Position numbers and translations under genes: made by a program
Notes under the pieces: model-generated
What the model was told of the DNA's origin: nothing
What the model saw: only the letters and a program-made list of their open reading frames with translations
The model's database searches: none
Shown: piece by piece, positions 1 to 7,748 of the stretch
Position numbering within the stretch: position 1 is the first letter of the stretch
Layout: each line of letters begins with the position of its first letter
Assembly (NCBI GenBank): GCA_016124195.1
Contig: WGOE01000002.1
Coordinates: 666,168-730,167, forward strand
Length of the DNA stretch: 64,000 nt
Origin: a bacterium
GTDB taxonomy: Bacteria; Pseudomonadota; Alphaproteobacteria; Rhodobacterales; Rhodobacteraceae
Direction of reading: 5' to 3'

Positions 1-855
1 CAGGGGAAAGCGGTCGTCGCTCAACCCCCAGCCGGCGTAAAACGGCTGGCCCATCACGATCGGACGATGCCCTGCCAGGATCGCCTCGAAGCCAAGCTGC
101 GAGGACACGGTATAGACGGCGATGGCCCCCTCCATGAGGCGCCAGGGCGAGACGGGCCGATCGCAAAGCGTGATGTTGCCGGGGACCTCGTCCCGGGTCG
201 AGTAATGGCCCGGGCGCAGTCCGGATTGGGTTTCCGGATGGGTCTTGATCACGAGGCGGGCATTCGGATGTTCGGTCCGGGCGAGGGCCAGCATCTCGGC
301 AAAGCGGGCGGCGTTGGCCCCGGCATGGCGGATCGAGGCATCGCCGCGCAGCTGGTCGACGATCAGGACGTAACCCGGAGGCGGCGGTGCAAGGTCCGGG
401 TCGTGCATGTTGTATTTCGACAGATCCAGCGCCTGAATACGTGCAATTGCGTCGCGACTGCGGGCCAGAAGGTTCGAATCGTCCAAGGCCGACCGTGCGA
501 GGATTTGTTCGGTCAGCGACGGTCCGCTGCTGTCGAAATGGACTCCGAACGGGTCGATGACCAGGCCCAGCGGCGCATCGCCCATCCGGCCTGGCCGTAA
601 GGAGCGCAAGACCGTGTCCTCGACGCGGACCAAGGGAACGCCGCGGCGCGCCGCGATCTTCTCGCCGCGCCAGGCGTAGGGCGAGCGGCCCCAGACCACC
701 ACGCCATCCTCGGGCCCGGGCAGGCCAAGGCGCAGTTCGTGCCCCGCGAGTGTCAGGATGCGGCGCAGGCGGGGCTGGGTCAGAAATCCGGCCGAATATG
801 GAAAAAGCCGCCGGGGCAGGGTCCCGGCGGCCTTTGGGTCGAAGTCTTGCGCCAT
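1..855 (-). CDS. kpsC: KpsC-like capsule polysaccharide glycosyltransferase, N-terminal part (runs off left edge)
   Basis: Reading the minus strand from the ATG at 855 gives 285 open codons to the edge of the window, so only the N-terminal part is present. Visible KpsC features are the VVWGRSPYAWRGEKIA segment, the RVEDTVLRSLR motif (KpsC-type VEDGFLRS) followed by LGLVIDPFGVHFD, and further in VIDQLRGDASI and LVIKTHPE. In the family KpsC and KpsS are retaining beta-Kdo transferases that build the poly-Kdo linker of group 2 capsules on the cytoplasmic side. The start lies 6 bp after the stop of the export lipoprotein gene, so the two are probably co-transcribed. Family assignment is firm; the polymer made is not known from this window. 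Confidence 0.85.
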   Translation of the reverse strand, partial: MAQDFDPKAAGTLPRRLFPYSAGFLTQPRLRRILTLAGHELRLGLPGPEDGVVVWGRSPYAWRGEKIAARRGVPLVRVEDTVLRSLRPGRMGDAPLGLVIDPFGVHFDSSGPSLTEQILARSALDDSNLLARSRDAIARIQALDLSKYNMHDPDLAPPPPGYVLIVDQLRGDASIRHAGANAARFAEMLALARTEHPNARLVIKTHPETQSGLRPGHYSTRDEVPGNITLCDRPVSPWRLMEGAIAVYTVSSQLGFEAILAGHRPIVMGQPFYAGWGLSDDRFPL

Positions 856-861
856 CGCGGC

Positions 862-2013
862 TCAGAGGCCGGTGGCAGAGCGGACGTTGTTGGCCGCGTT
901 GGTCGTCGTGCTGGCCGCGCTGGCACTGCCGGTGATGGCGGCGATGGTCTTGCTCCACTGCACGAAGGGGGCTTCGGTCACATAGACCGTGTCGCCGGCG
1001 CGGATCAGGAAATCGCGCGCCTCGAACATGCCGGTCGGCCGCGTCAGGTCCAGCACATAGACCATGCGCTGGTCACCGATCAGGTCGGTGCGGCCCAGGA
1101 CGGCATTGGCGATCTCGGCCGGTTCGTTGCGCAGAACGAAGACGCCCTTTGGATCGGCGATGTTGGAGTTGAGCCCACCCACCGTGGCGATGGCCTCCAG
1201 CGCGGAGAGGGTCTGCGTCTGGAAAGGCACCTTGTTCTGCACGCCCGTCGCCCCCAGCGCCACGAAAGAGCGGGTGTCCTGTTCGATCACGACCTGATCG
1301 CCCGGGCGCAGCGCAATGTCGAGTTTGGGGTTGGAATAAAGATCCTGCAGCCAGACCTTCTCGGACCGGCCAGCGCGGGTGACGCGCACCACGGCCACCG
1401 GCAGCGGGATCGTGGCGCCGCCGGCCCTGGCGATCATTGCGGTCAGGGTGCGGGTCGGCGCGTCGATCGGATAGTTGCCCTGGGCGCCGACCGATCCCGC
1501 CACCGTCACGGTCGAGCCATTGCCCGCGACGCGCTGCACGATGACCTGCGGGTCAGGCGTTTGTGGGTCGAGCTTGCGGGTGATCACGTCGCGCAAGGCA
1601 TCCGGCGTCAGGCCCGCGGCCTTGATCCGCCCGGCATAGGGCACGAAGATGAAGCCTTTGCTGTCGACCTGCAACTGGGTCAGGGCCGAGACGCGCTGCC
1701 CGGTGTTGCCCAAAAGCGGATCGTCCTTGACGTTTTCATAGATGGTCATGCCCAGCGTATCGCCGGGCGATATCACGTCAGAGGCCAGGACCCCGGCATT
1801 GAGGAAGCCTGAGGAGAAGCCCAGGGCCGGCATCACAGACGTGGCCCGTGTCACGCGGGGGTTGACCGACACGACAAAGGCATCGCCGCCCTCGAGCACC
1901 GATCCGGCGAAGATTTCTTTCCTCGTCGGTCCGGATCGCGGCAAACCGCAACTGGCCAAAAGGACCGCAACAAGGGTCAGGGCCAGCGCCCCCCTCGATC
2001 TCATGACTTTCAC
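862..2013 (-). CDS. Outer-membrane polysaccharide export lipoprotein (OPX/Wza-KpsD family)
   Basis: A 383-residue protein with a lipoprotein signal: a basic start, a hydrophobic stretch and the lipobox LLASC, with Cys22 as the predicted lipidated residue. It continues with a poly-export domain (about residues 75-170, including SPGDTLGMTIYENV and GFIFVPYAGRIKAAGLTPDALRD) and SLBB-type repeats (VTVAGSVGAQGNYPI and later FLIRAGDTVYVTEAP). OPX proteins form the periplasmic and outer-membrane conduit for capsule or exopolysaccharide. It sits between kpsS and kpsC on the same strand, which identifies it as the capsule exporter. Length and domain order are normal for short OPX proteins that lack the C-terminal Wza helix. 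Confidence 0.88.
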   Translation of the reverse strand: MKVMRSRGALALTLVAVLLASCGLPRSGPTRKEIFAGSVLEGGDAFVVSVNPRVTRATSVMPALGFSSGFLNAGVLASDVISPGDTLGMTIYENVKDDPLLGNTGQRVSALTQLQVDSKGFIFVPYAGRIKAAGLTPDALRDVITRKLDPQTPDPQVIVQRVAGNGSTVTVAGSVGAQGNYPIDAPTRTLTAMIARAGGATIPLPVAVVRVTRAGRSEKVWLQDLYSNPKLDIALRPGDQVVIEQDTRSFVALGATGVQNKVPFQTQTLSALEAIATVGGLNSNIADPKGVFVLRNEPAEIANAVLGRTDLIGDQRMVYVLDLTRPTGMFEARDFLIRAGDTVYVTEAPFVQWSKTIAAITGSASAASTTTNAANNVRSATGL

Positions 2014-2114
2014 TGCCCGGGCTCCTTTGGTGGAGTTTGCCTCAAGTTTTGCCCGTAACGCTACAGAACCACGGGGTAAAATGAAAGTGCCGAGTGCAGG
2101 GGCGGGTCCTGTCG

Positions 2115-3416
2115 CTAGTTTACCAGCCGCAACTGTTGCCGTGGTGCCGCGGTTCCTGACACCAGCGCATCATAGGGGTCCTCGGGTTGCAGCATCATGT
2201 CGACGACCTGGCGCAACAGCTCGCGCCTGCCCCTGGTGGAATAGAAGCCGCCTGGGATCTGGCTGGTCTCCAGCAGATAGTGCCGGTAATCGCGGTAGGC
2301 GCGGCTGTCGGGGCGGGTCGGATGGGCAAAGAAGTCGGGCAAGCTTTGGCTCGAGACGAACTCCGGCTTGGCATAGACGGCCGCACCGAAGACCTTGAGA
2401 GGCAGGCCGCGCCACAGCACCTGTTGGGCTGCCGTGGAATTGACGGTGACGGCGGATCGCGCGTGGTTCAAGAGCCGGGCGAGCTTGCCGCCGCGGACGA
2501 AATGCACGCGGTCGGCCACGCCATGCAGGGCGGCGAGGCGGGCAATCTCACGCGCGACAGGGACGCGGCCATCCTCCAGCGGGTGGGCCTTGAAGACCAG
2601 GTGATGATGGCCCGGCGCGCCCTTGGCGAAGCCCTCGACCACCAGCGTCAGAAACTCGGTCATGGTGCGGAACGGCGAATGCATCTGGAAGCTGCTGTCA
2701 TGTTCCAGCTGCATCAGAACCAGATGATAGGGGAAACCGCCGTACTGGATGCGCCAGGTGGCCGCCAGCCGTTCGGCGCGGTGCAAGGGCAAAAGCATCA
2801 GGCGGCGGCAATAAAGCAGGAACTCTTGCCCCACGGTCATGGCACGGTGCGGGCGGAAGTTGCGATAGTCCCAAAAGCCGGTCAGCACGAACCAGTGGTA
2901 CAGCGCGCCCCAGAACATGTGCTGGCGCATGTCGCCCCAGCGGGCCGGCGCGTCGGGCAGTTCCATGTCCGATTGCGCCAGCGCGGCCTTCATCTGGGCG
3001 ATGCTCATCTGCATCAGGCGCGAGTGGCCGTTGGCGCCGCCGCGTTCGTAGGTCACCCAATGCGGGCGCAGATAGCCCTCCTCGAACACATGAACGGTCA
3101 GGCCGAGGTCCTTGGCGATGCGGACGGCTTCGGCGTGGATCGGCCGCGTGTCGCCATAGAGCACGATGTCGGTGATCCGCCTTTCGGTGAGGATCTGCCG
3201 CAACGTCGCAGCCCAATCCTCTGGCCTGCCCTTGAAGGCGATGTAGCTGGCGGTGAGCGGCCAGAAGGCGCGGTCGCCCCGGTTGAAGCCGACCCGCCAG
3301 ATCTCTGCCCCGGCGGCGGCGAGCATGCGGCCAAGCCGATGGAAGAAGGGCCCATGCGGACCCTGCAGAAACAAGAAGCGATGTCCCTTGGCCAAAGCCT
3401 GCATAACCGACGCCAT
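2115..3416 (-). CDS. kpsS: KpsS-like capsule polysaccharide export/Kdo-transferase protein
   Basis: The protein matches KpsS along its length: HRFLFLQGPHGPFFHRLGR near the N-terminus, RAFWPLTASYIAFKGRPEDW, DTRPIHAEAV, FEEGYLRPHWVT, and late HPLEDGRVP and VTVNSTAAQQVLW, the last resembling the retaining Kdo-transferase signature. The family adds Kdo to the lipid acceptor of group 2 capsules. The start is uncertain. The frame is open from TTG 3449 and ATG 3446, but the ATG at 3416 has a strong AAGGAGGGG just upstream and is preferred, giving 433 residues. It is the first gene of the minus-strand capsule set, 101 bp before the export lipoprotein gene. Confidence 0.85.
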   Translation of the reverse strand: MASVMQALAKGHRFLFLQGPHGPFFHRLGRMLAAAGAEIWRVGFNRGDRAFWPLTASYIAFKGRPEDWAATLRQILTERRITDIVLYGDTRPIHAEAVRIAKDLGLTVHVFEEGYLRPHWVTYERGGANGHSRLMQMSIAQMKAALAQSDMELPDAPARWGDMRQHMFWGALYHWFVLTGFWDYRNFRPHRAMTVGQEFLLYCRRLMLLPLHRAERLAATWRIQYGGFPYHLVLMQLEHDSSFQMHSPFRTMTEFLTLVVEGFAKGAPGHHHLVFKAHPLEDGRVPVAREIARLAALHGVADRVHFVRGGKLARLLNHARSAVTVNSTAAQQVLWRGLPLKVFGAAVYAKPEFVSSQSLPDFFAHPTRPDSRAYRDYRHYLLETSQIPGGFYSTRGRRELLRQVVDMMLQPEDPYDALVSGTAAPRQQLRLVN

Positions 3417-3570
3417 CCCCTCCTTCCGGATTGGCGAAATCTTCATCAAGGTAAAGAGGCAAACCTTTCCAAATCGTCACCTTGACCGCATAGCGCGGCA
3501 AATTTGAGGCAAAGCCCGCACTTGCGGCAAGGGCCTTGCGGCGTTACCTGATGGGAAAACGGAGGCTTTG

Positions 3571-4167
3571 ATGTTCACCGGCATCGTGACGGACATGGGC
3601 GAGGTTCTGAGCCTGCGCCAGGAGGGCGATCTGCGCGCCCGGATTGCCACAGGATATGACATTGGCGGCATCGACATCGGTGCCTCGATCGCCTGCGAGG
3701 GGGTTTGCCTGACCGTGGTCGATCTTGGTGCCACGCCGCGCGGCTGGTTCGATGTGCAGATCTCGGCCGAGACGGTGTCGAAGACCAACCTGTCGGGCTG
3801 GAAGCCGGGCACACGGATCAATCTGGAACGCGCGCTGAAGGTGGGCGATGAACTGGGCGGTCATATCGTGTCGGGCCATGTCGATGGCGTGGCCGAGGTG
3901 GTGGGCATGACCCCCGAGGGCGACAGTCTGCGCGTGACTTTCCGCGCGCCGGATGCCTTGGCAAAGTTCATCGCGCCCAAGGGCTCTGTCGCGCTGAACG
4001 GCACGTCGCTGACCGTGAACGAGGTCGAGGGCGCCACCTTCGGCATCAACTTCATACCGCATACCCGGGCGGTGACGACCTGGGGGCAGGTGGCTTTGGG
4101 CGACAAGGTCAACCTCGAGGTCGACACCATGGCACGCTATGTGGCACGGCTGCGCGAATGGGGCTGA
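3571..4167 (+). CDS. ribE: Riboflavin synthase, alpha chain
   Basis: A 198-residue protein with the classical MFTGIV start and two tandem lumazine-binding repeats (about 1-97 and 98-190), each carrying a Gly-rich turn and a TVN-type strand (GASIACEGVCLTVVDL and LNGTSLTVNEVEG), with ELGGHIVSGHVDGVAEV between them. It dismutates 6,7-dimethyl-8-ribityllumazine to riboflavin. The ATG at 3571 has a perfect GGAGG at 3561-3565; an in-frame TTG three bases earlier is not needed. It is the first gene of a riboflavin operon. No FMN riboswitch is visible in the space upstream. Its last 10 bases overlap the next gene. Confidence 0.95.
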   Translation: MFTGIVTDMGEVLSLRQEGDLRARIATGYDIGGIDIGASIACEGVCLTVVDLGATPRGWFDVQISAETVSKTNLSGWKPGTRINLERALKVGDELGGHIVSGHVDGVAEVVGMTPEGDSLRVTFRAPDALAKFIAPKGSVALNGTSLTVNEVEGATFGINFIPHTRAVTTWGQVALGDKVNLEVDTMARYVARLREWG

Positions 4168-4715
4168 TCGGGCACAACGGCGGGCCTTCGGTGGCGCCGG
4201 GCGAAAGCTGGCGGCGCCATTGCTGGACCGCGGCGCGGGCGGCGCTTTTGCCGACGCTGCCCATCGAGGTCTTGCGCAGCCGCGTAAGCCGGGCAAGGGA
4301 TCTGGGGCTGGATTACAAGACCTATGCCTCGGTCCGGGCGGCGACGGGGCATGACGTGGTGGCCTTCCTCTTTTCGTCGAATGCGCTGCGCATCGCGCCG
4401 AACCGGCCGACCATGGCCCCGGACCGGGCGGAGAAACTGGCCCGGCTGACCGCCTGCCAGCGCCTTGGGCTGGCGCAGGGGCTTGCGCCTGGACTGATCC
4501 TTGCGGCGAACGCCGAGGTGCTGGACGCGGCCCACCCCGCGCCGTCCCCCTTCGCCAGTTTCCGGCAAAGCCACGCCGCCCTGCGCGCTGCCCTGGCCCA
4601 TATTCCGGGCGACCGCGTGCTTCTGGTCGGGGACACCGGGCTCGAACGCGAATGGTGTGCGGCCGGGCGTCTGGCCGGATATCTGCCGGCCGAGCGGTAT
4701 TTCTCTGCGAATTGA
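4158..4715 (+). CDS. Conserved hypothetical protein in the riboflavin operon
   Basis: A 185-residue protein whose start codon lies 10 bases inside ribE, in another frame, which implies translational coupling. It opens with MGLIGHNGGPS, a short N-terminal motif I have seen in various alphaproteobacterial and phage proteins. It then has a basic helical region (RRHCWTAARAALLPTLPIEVLRSRVSRARDLGLDYKTYASV) and a C-terminal segment HIPGDRVLLVGDTGLEREWCAAGRLAGYLPAERYF. The C-terminal strand-turn could be part of a nucleotide-binding fold, but no known catalytic motif is clear. No membrane segments or signal peptide are seen. Position suggests a role linked to flavin metabolism, but this is inference from context only. 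Confidence 0.75.
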   Translation: MGLIGHNGGPSVAPGESWRRHCWTAARAALLPTLPIEVLRSRVSRARDLGLDYKTYASVRAATGHDVVAFLFSSNALRIAPNRPTMAPDRAEKLARLTACQRLGLAQGLAPGLILAANAEVLDAAHPAPSPFASFRQSHAALRAALAHIPGDRVLLVGDTGLEREWCAAGRLAGYLPAERYFSAN

Positions 4716-4804
4716 GTCTCGGGCGGCCTTGTGACCGGGCAGCGCATCTGGCGCAGCCCCCCGCTTTTCGCTAAAGCACCCCGCAAGCGCAGCGGGAGCC
4801 AGCC

Positions 4805-5905
4805 ATGACCCAGACCAAAACCGAATTTTCCGACGCCATCTCTTCGGTCGAAGACATCATCGAGGATGCCCGACAAGGCCGCATGTTCATTCTGGTCGAC
4901 CATGAGGACCGCGAAAATGAAGGCGATCTGGTGATCCCGGCCGAAAAATGCACCGCGGCGGCGATCAACTTCATGGCGACTCACGGGCGCGGGCTGATCT
5001 GCCTGACCCTGACGGGCGAGCGGATCGACCAGCTGGGCCTGCCCTTGATGGCCTCGAAAAATTCGTCGCGGCATGAGACCGCCTTCACCGTGTCGATCGA
5101 GGCGCGCGAAGGGGTGGATACCGGCATCTCGGCCGCCGACCGGGCGCTGACCGTTGCCGTGGCGATCGACAAGACCAAGGGCAAGGCTGACATCGCGACG
5201 CCGGGCCACGTCTTTCCGCTGCGCGCCCGCGACGGCGGTGTGCTGGTGCGTGCCGGCCATACCGAGGCGGCGGTCGATGTCAGCCGTCTGGCCGGGCTCG
5301 ATCCGTCGGGCGTCATCTGCGAGGTGATGAACGATGACGGCACGATGGCGCGCCTGCCCGACCTGATTGCCTTCGGCCAGAAGCATGGCATCAAGATCGG
5401 CACGATTTCGGACCTGATCGCCTATCGCCGCCGCCATGACAACATGATCAAGGAGCGCGCGACCAAGCGCGTCCATTCGGTCTATGGCGGCGATTGGCTG
5501 ATGCGGGTCTTTACCGACGGGGCACATGGCGATGAACATATCGTGCTGTCCAAGGGCGATCTGGCGGGCGATGCGCCGGTTCTGACGCGGATCCACCAGC
5601 TGAACCCGCTGGAAGACGTGCTGGGCATCGGCGGCACCCATGTCGGCGATCTGCAGGGGGCTATGAAGGTCATCGCCGCCGAGGGGCGCGGCGTTGTGGT
5701 TCTGTTGCGCGACACCACGATGAAGGTCGTGCTGGAGGGTGAGGTCTCGCCCCAGACGCTGCGGCTTTACGGCTTGGGCGCGCAGATCCTGTCCTCGCTG
5801 GGCCTGTCCAACATCACGCTGGTGTCCAACTCCGCCGCGCCGCGCGTCGTGGGGCTGGAGGCTTACGGGCTGACCATCGCGGGCACCCGCCCGATCAAGG
5901 AGTAA
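4805..5905 (+). CDS. ribB: RibBX: 3,4-dihydroxy-2-butanone-4-phosphate synthase fused to a degenerate GTP cyclohydrolase II domain
   Basis: The N-terminal domain (about 1-210) is a typical DHBP synthase: VDHEDRENEGDLVIPAE, MATHGRGLICL and RAGHTEAAVD are present. It makes the four-carbon precursor of riboflavin from ribulose 5-phosphate. The C-terminal domain (about 225-366) aligns with GTP cyclohydrolase II (GDAPVLTRIHQ, AAEGRGVVVLLRD, LSNITLVSNS) but lacks the three zinc-binding cysteines: the HSECLTGD..RCDCG region reads HQLNPLED..IGGTHVGD. The RxEGRxIGL motif is also gone. This fits the RibB-RibX variant described in Proteobacteria, so GTP cyclohydrolase II should be encoded elsewhere. It stands 3 bp before ribH. 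Confidence 0.93.
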   Translation: MTQTKTEFSDAISSVEDIIEDARQGRMFILVDHEDRENEGDLVIPAEKCTAAAINFMATHGRGLICLTLTGERIDQLGLPLMASKNSSRHETAFTVSIEAREGVDTGISAADRALTVAVAIDKTKGKADIATPGHVFPLRARDGGVLVRAGHTEAAVDVSRLAGLDPSGVICEVMNDDGTMARLPDLIAFGQKHGIKIGTISDLIAYRRRHDNMIKERATKRVHSVYGGDWLMRVFTDGAHGDEHIVLSKGDLAGDAPVLTRIHQLNPLEDVLGIGGTHVGDLQGAMKVIAAEGRGVVVLLRDTTMKVVLEGEVSPQTLRLYGLGAQILSSLGLSNITLVSNSAAPRVVGLEAYGLTIAGTRPIKE

Positions 5906-5908
5906 GTC

Positions 5909-6409
5909 ATGGCCGCCAGTGAAATCCACTACTCCCTGCCGCTGCCCTCCTTCACCAAGCCGGTCAAGCTGCTGATCGTGGTAGCCCCCTATTACAAGGA
6001 CATCACCGACAATCTGGTCGCCGGTGCCAGGACCAAGGCGGCGCTCGTCGGCGCCGAGGTCGAAGTGCTGGAAGTGCCCGGCGCGCTCGAAGTGCCCACT
6101 GCCATCGGTCTGGCCGAACGGCTGGCCGAGTTCGATGGCTATGTGGCGCTTGGCTGCATCATCCGGGGCGAGACGACGCATTACGACACGGTCTGCAACG
6201 ATTCGAGCCGGGGTCTCATGATGCTGGGACTGAGCGGGGCCTGCATCGGCAACGGCATCCTGACGGTGGAGAACCGCGATCAGGCCGTGGTGCGCGCCGA
6301 CCCCGCCGGGCAAGACAAGGGCGGCGGGGCTGCGGCCGCGGCCTTGCACCTGATCGCGATCTCGCGCAAATGGGCGGGCCAGACCAAGGGGATCGGGTTC
6401 CGCGCATGA
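5909..6409 (+). CDS. ribH: 6,7-dimethyl-8-ribityllumazine synthase
   Basis: A 166-residue lumazine synthase, the usual family length. It condenses 5-amino-6-ribitylaminouracil with dihydroxybutanone phosphate. Recognisable segments are VVAPYYKDITDNLVAGA near the N-terminus, VEVLEVPGALEVPTAI, the phosphate-binding stretch LGCIIRGETTHYDTVCN (with the catalytic-region His), GNGILTVENRDQA and GGGAAAAALHLI. It starts 3 bp after ribBX and its stop overlaps the nusB start (ATGA), so it is translated as part of the same polycistron. Confidence 0.96.
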   Translation: MAASEIHYSLPLPSFTKPVKLLIVVAPYYKDITDNLVAGARTKAALVGAEVEVLEVPGALEVPTAIGLAERLAEFDGYVALGCIIRGETTHYDTVCNDSSRGLMMLGLSGACIGNGILTVENRDQAVVRADPAGQDKGGGAAAAALHLIAISRKWAGQTKGIGFRA

Positions 6410-6888
6410 GCGACGACAAGAAGGCCGACAAGCGGGCCGAAAAGAAACAGATGAAATCCGCGTCCCGGCTTTATGCCGTTCAGGCGCTGTTTCAGATGGA
6501 AGCCTCCGGCCAGACCGTCGAAGCCGTGACGCGCGAGTTTGAAACGCACCGATTCGGTGCCGTCTATGACGAGGACGAGATGGCCGAGGGCGATGTCGAT
6601 CACTTTCGTGCCGTGGTCGATCATGCGGTGAACCTGCAGGCGCGCATCGACCAGATGACCGACCGCGCCCTTGTGGCGAAATGGCCGATCGCGCGGATCG
6701 ACCCGGTGATCCGGGCCCTGTTCCGTGCGGCGGGGGCTGAACTGACCTCGATGCCGACGCCGCCGCGTGTGGCCATCACCGAATATGTCGATGTGGCCAA
6801 GGCCTTCTTTCCCGACGGCAAGGAGCCCAAGTTCGTCAATGCCGTGCTTGACCACATGGCACACGAGATCAAGCCGGACGGCTTCTGA
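6406..6888 (+). CDS. nusB: Transcription antitermination factor NusB
   Basis: A 160-residue all-helical NusB protein: KSASRLYAVQALFQMEASGQ at the N-terminus (ASR.AVQALYQ family signature) and the C-terminal VAITEYVDVAKAFFPDGKEPKFVNAVLDHMA, including the KFVNAVLD signature. NusB with NusE binds boxA RNA in the antitermination complex that transcribes rRNA operons. The start is the ATG at 6406 in the ATGA overlap with ribH; an in-frame codon at 6370 would overlap ribH deeply and has no ribosome-binding site. The rib-nusB linkage is common in Proteobacteria. A family A intergenic repeat follows the stop. Confidence 0.95.
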   Translation: MSDDKKADKRAEKKQMKSASRLYAVQALFQMEASGQTVEAVTREFETHRFGAVYDEDEMAEGDVDHFRAVVDHAVNLQARIDQMTDRALVAKWPIARIDPVIRALFRAAGAELTSMPTPPRVAITEYVDVAKAFFPDGKEPKFVNAVLDHMAHEIKPDGF

Positions 6889-6913
6889 GGCGCTGCGCCT
6901 GCGGCGGCCCAGC

Positions 6914-6970
6914 GGGGTGTTTCACACCCCCCGCGCCCCCCGTGGAGTATCTCCTGCTGGAAGAAGCGGG
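6914..6970 (+). repeat. Intergenic repeat family A, copy 1 (downstream of nusB)
   Basis: A G-rich/C-rich hairpin (GGGGTGT 6914-6920, loop TTC, ACACCCC 6924-6930) is followed by a C-rich stretch and the core GTGGAGTAT at 6942-6950, then GGAAGAAG. Four more copies of this arrangement occur in the window (about 19144, 31594, 43350 on the minus strand and 50246). Here it may end the rib-nusB transcript. The remaining space to 7142 shows no gene. Confidence 0.75.
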
Positions 6971-7142
6971 AAGGGGCGTCCTCCCGGGCGCGGGGAGGCG
7001 TGACCGCCACGGATTTGGGCAGGGCGCTGTCGGATTGGGCGGAATTTGGCCCTGCGTTCCCCATGCAGGTATTTGCGCTCGGCACTTGTAACCGGCGCGT
7101 GTTAGCATCATGGTCAAATTAAGGTCTTGCGAGGGAGGAATC

Positions 7143-7439
7143 ATGCCGCAACTCATCCGCCTTTATATTACCAATGTCGCCATCGGTTTTGGTCTGGCGG
7201 CCGCTTTCGTCGCCTTGTTGATCTGGCAGGATGTGGCGGGCGTGGGTCATCTGGTGATGCAGTCGGACATGGGGATCGTGGCGGCGCTGATGCTCTGGGT
7301 TTTTCACGGCGTGCTGTTCGCAGGTGTGCAATTCGCCATCGCGGTGATGGCAATGGCCGATGACGATGCGCCGCGCGGTGGACGGCTTATTCCGATCCGG
7401 GTCGAGGCGGGGTCGAAGGCTGCCAAACCGCGTCGCTAG
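7143..7439 (+). CDS. Small two-helix membrane protein, unknown function
   Basis: A 98-residue protein with two hydrophobic segments (about 4-28, LYITNVAIGFGLAAAFVALLIW, and about 45-70, GIVAALMLWVFHGVLFAGVQFAIAVMAM) and a basic, cytoplasmic-type tail ending in PRR. The ATG at 7143 has a strong GAGGGAGG ribosome-binding site at 7131-7138; an upstream in-frame ATG at 7110 has none. Similar short membrane proteins are common hypotheticals in Rhodobacterales, but I know no assigned function. A clear rho-independent terminator follows, so the gene is probably transcribed alone. Confidence 0.8.
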   Translation: MPQLIRLYITNVAIGFGLAAAFVALLIWQDVAGVGHLVMQSDMGIVAALMLWVFHGVLFAGVQFAIAVMAMADDDAPRGGRLIPIRVEAGSKAAKPRR

Positions 7440-7461
7440 AATTTCGTAGTCTGGCTGATTG

Positions 7462-7487
7462 GCCCGGGGCTTCGCCTCGGGCTTTTT
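7462..7487 (+). terminator. Rho-independent terminator
   Basis: GCCCGGGGC at 7462-7470 pairs with GCCTCGGGC at 7474-7482 (9 bp with one G-T pair, 3-base loop TTC), followed by five T at 7483-7487. It terminates the small membrane protein gene on the plus strand. Confidence 0.88.
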
Positions 7488-7502
7488 GCTGCCGGCTTGT
7501 CC

Positions 7503-7680
7503 GAGGGGAAGGGTGGCGGGCCCGCAGCGACCGTGGAGACGGTGTTTTCCCGAGAGCCAGAGGTCTCAGGTGGGCGCCAGGTAGCAGGACCAGGATCCTG
7601 TCAGAGCCAGCTCCCATTCGGTTGCTTATCGGCCACTGGAAAAGTTGCCTCGCACGTGAAGAGCAGCACCCGCCACCCTC
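7503..7680 (-). ncRNA. ssrS: Candidate 6S RNA
   Basis: This gene-free stretch folds into one long interrupted hairpin. The ends close with a perfect 10-bp stem (7511-7520 with 7669-7678, extendable by one pair), and six further pairs form between 7545-7550 and 7638-7643. A small 5-bp hairpin (ACCGT/ACGGT, 7530-7543) sits in one strand of the internal bubble. Read on the minus strand, the 5' half contains CCAGUGGCCGAUAAGC, which resembles CCUGAGCCGAUA of E. coli 6S RNA, and the 3' half contains GGUCGCUGCGGG, like the GCCUGCGGCGG region. The architecture (closing stem, large central bubble, 3'-strand bubble hairpin) and length of about 175 nt fit 6S RNA, which sequesters sigma-70 RNA polymerase. 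A promoter-like pair lies just upstream on the minus strand. It is identified by structure and motif, not by search. Confidence 0.62.
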
Positions 7681-7681
7681 A

Positions 7682-7710
7682 TAGATAGGCGCACGCGGGC
7701 CGCGCCGCAA
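7682..7710 (-). promoter_or_regulatory. Candidate promoter for the 6S-like RNA
   Basis: On the minus strand TTGCGG (7710-7705) and TATCTA (7687-7682) are separated by exactly 17 bp. Transcription would start about 5-7 bases on, at the first base of the closing stem. The -35 box is reasonable and the -10 box weak; the position is what supports it. Confidence 0.45.
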
Positions 7711-7748
7711 GGCTTGCCTGATGTTCACCTTTGGTTCATATTTGGGGG

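Noticed and set aside
67..600. Plus-strand open frame of 177 codons
   Set aside because: It is antisense to kpsC, whose minus-strand frame has clear family motifs.
3490..3570. Possible FMN riboswitch before ribE
   Set aside because: The space is short and shows none of the conserved RFN element boxes.
7511..7678. Cobalamin riboswitch reading of the structured region (GCCACTG and GGAGAC are present)
   Set aside because: The boxes are in the wrong order and spacing; the long closed hairpin and minus-strand promoter fit 6S RNA better.
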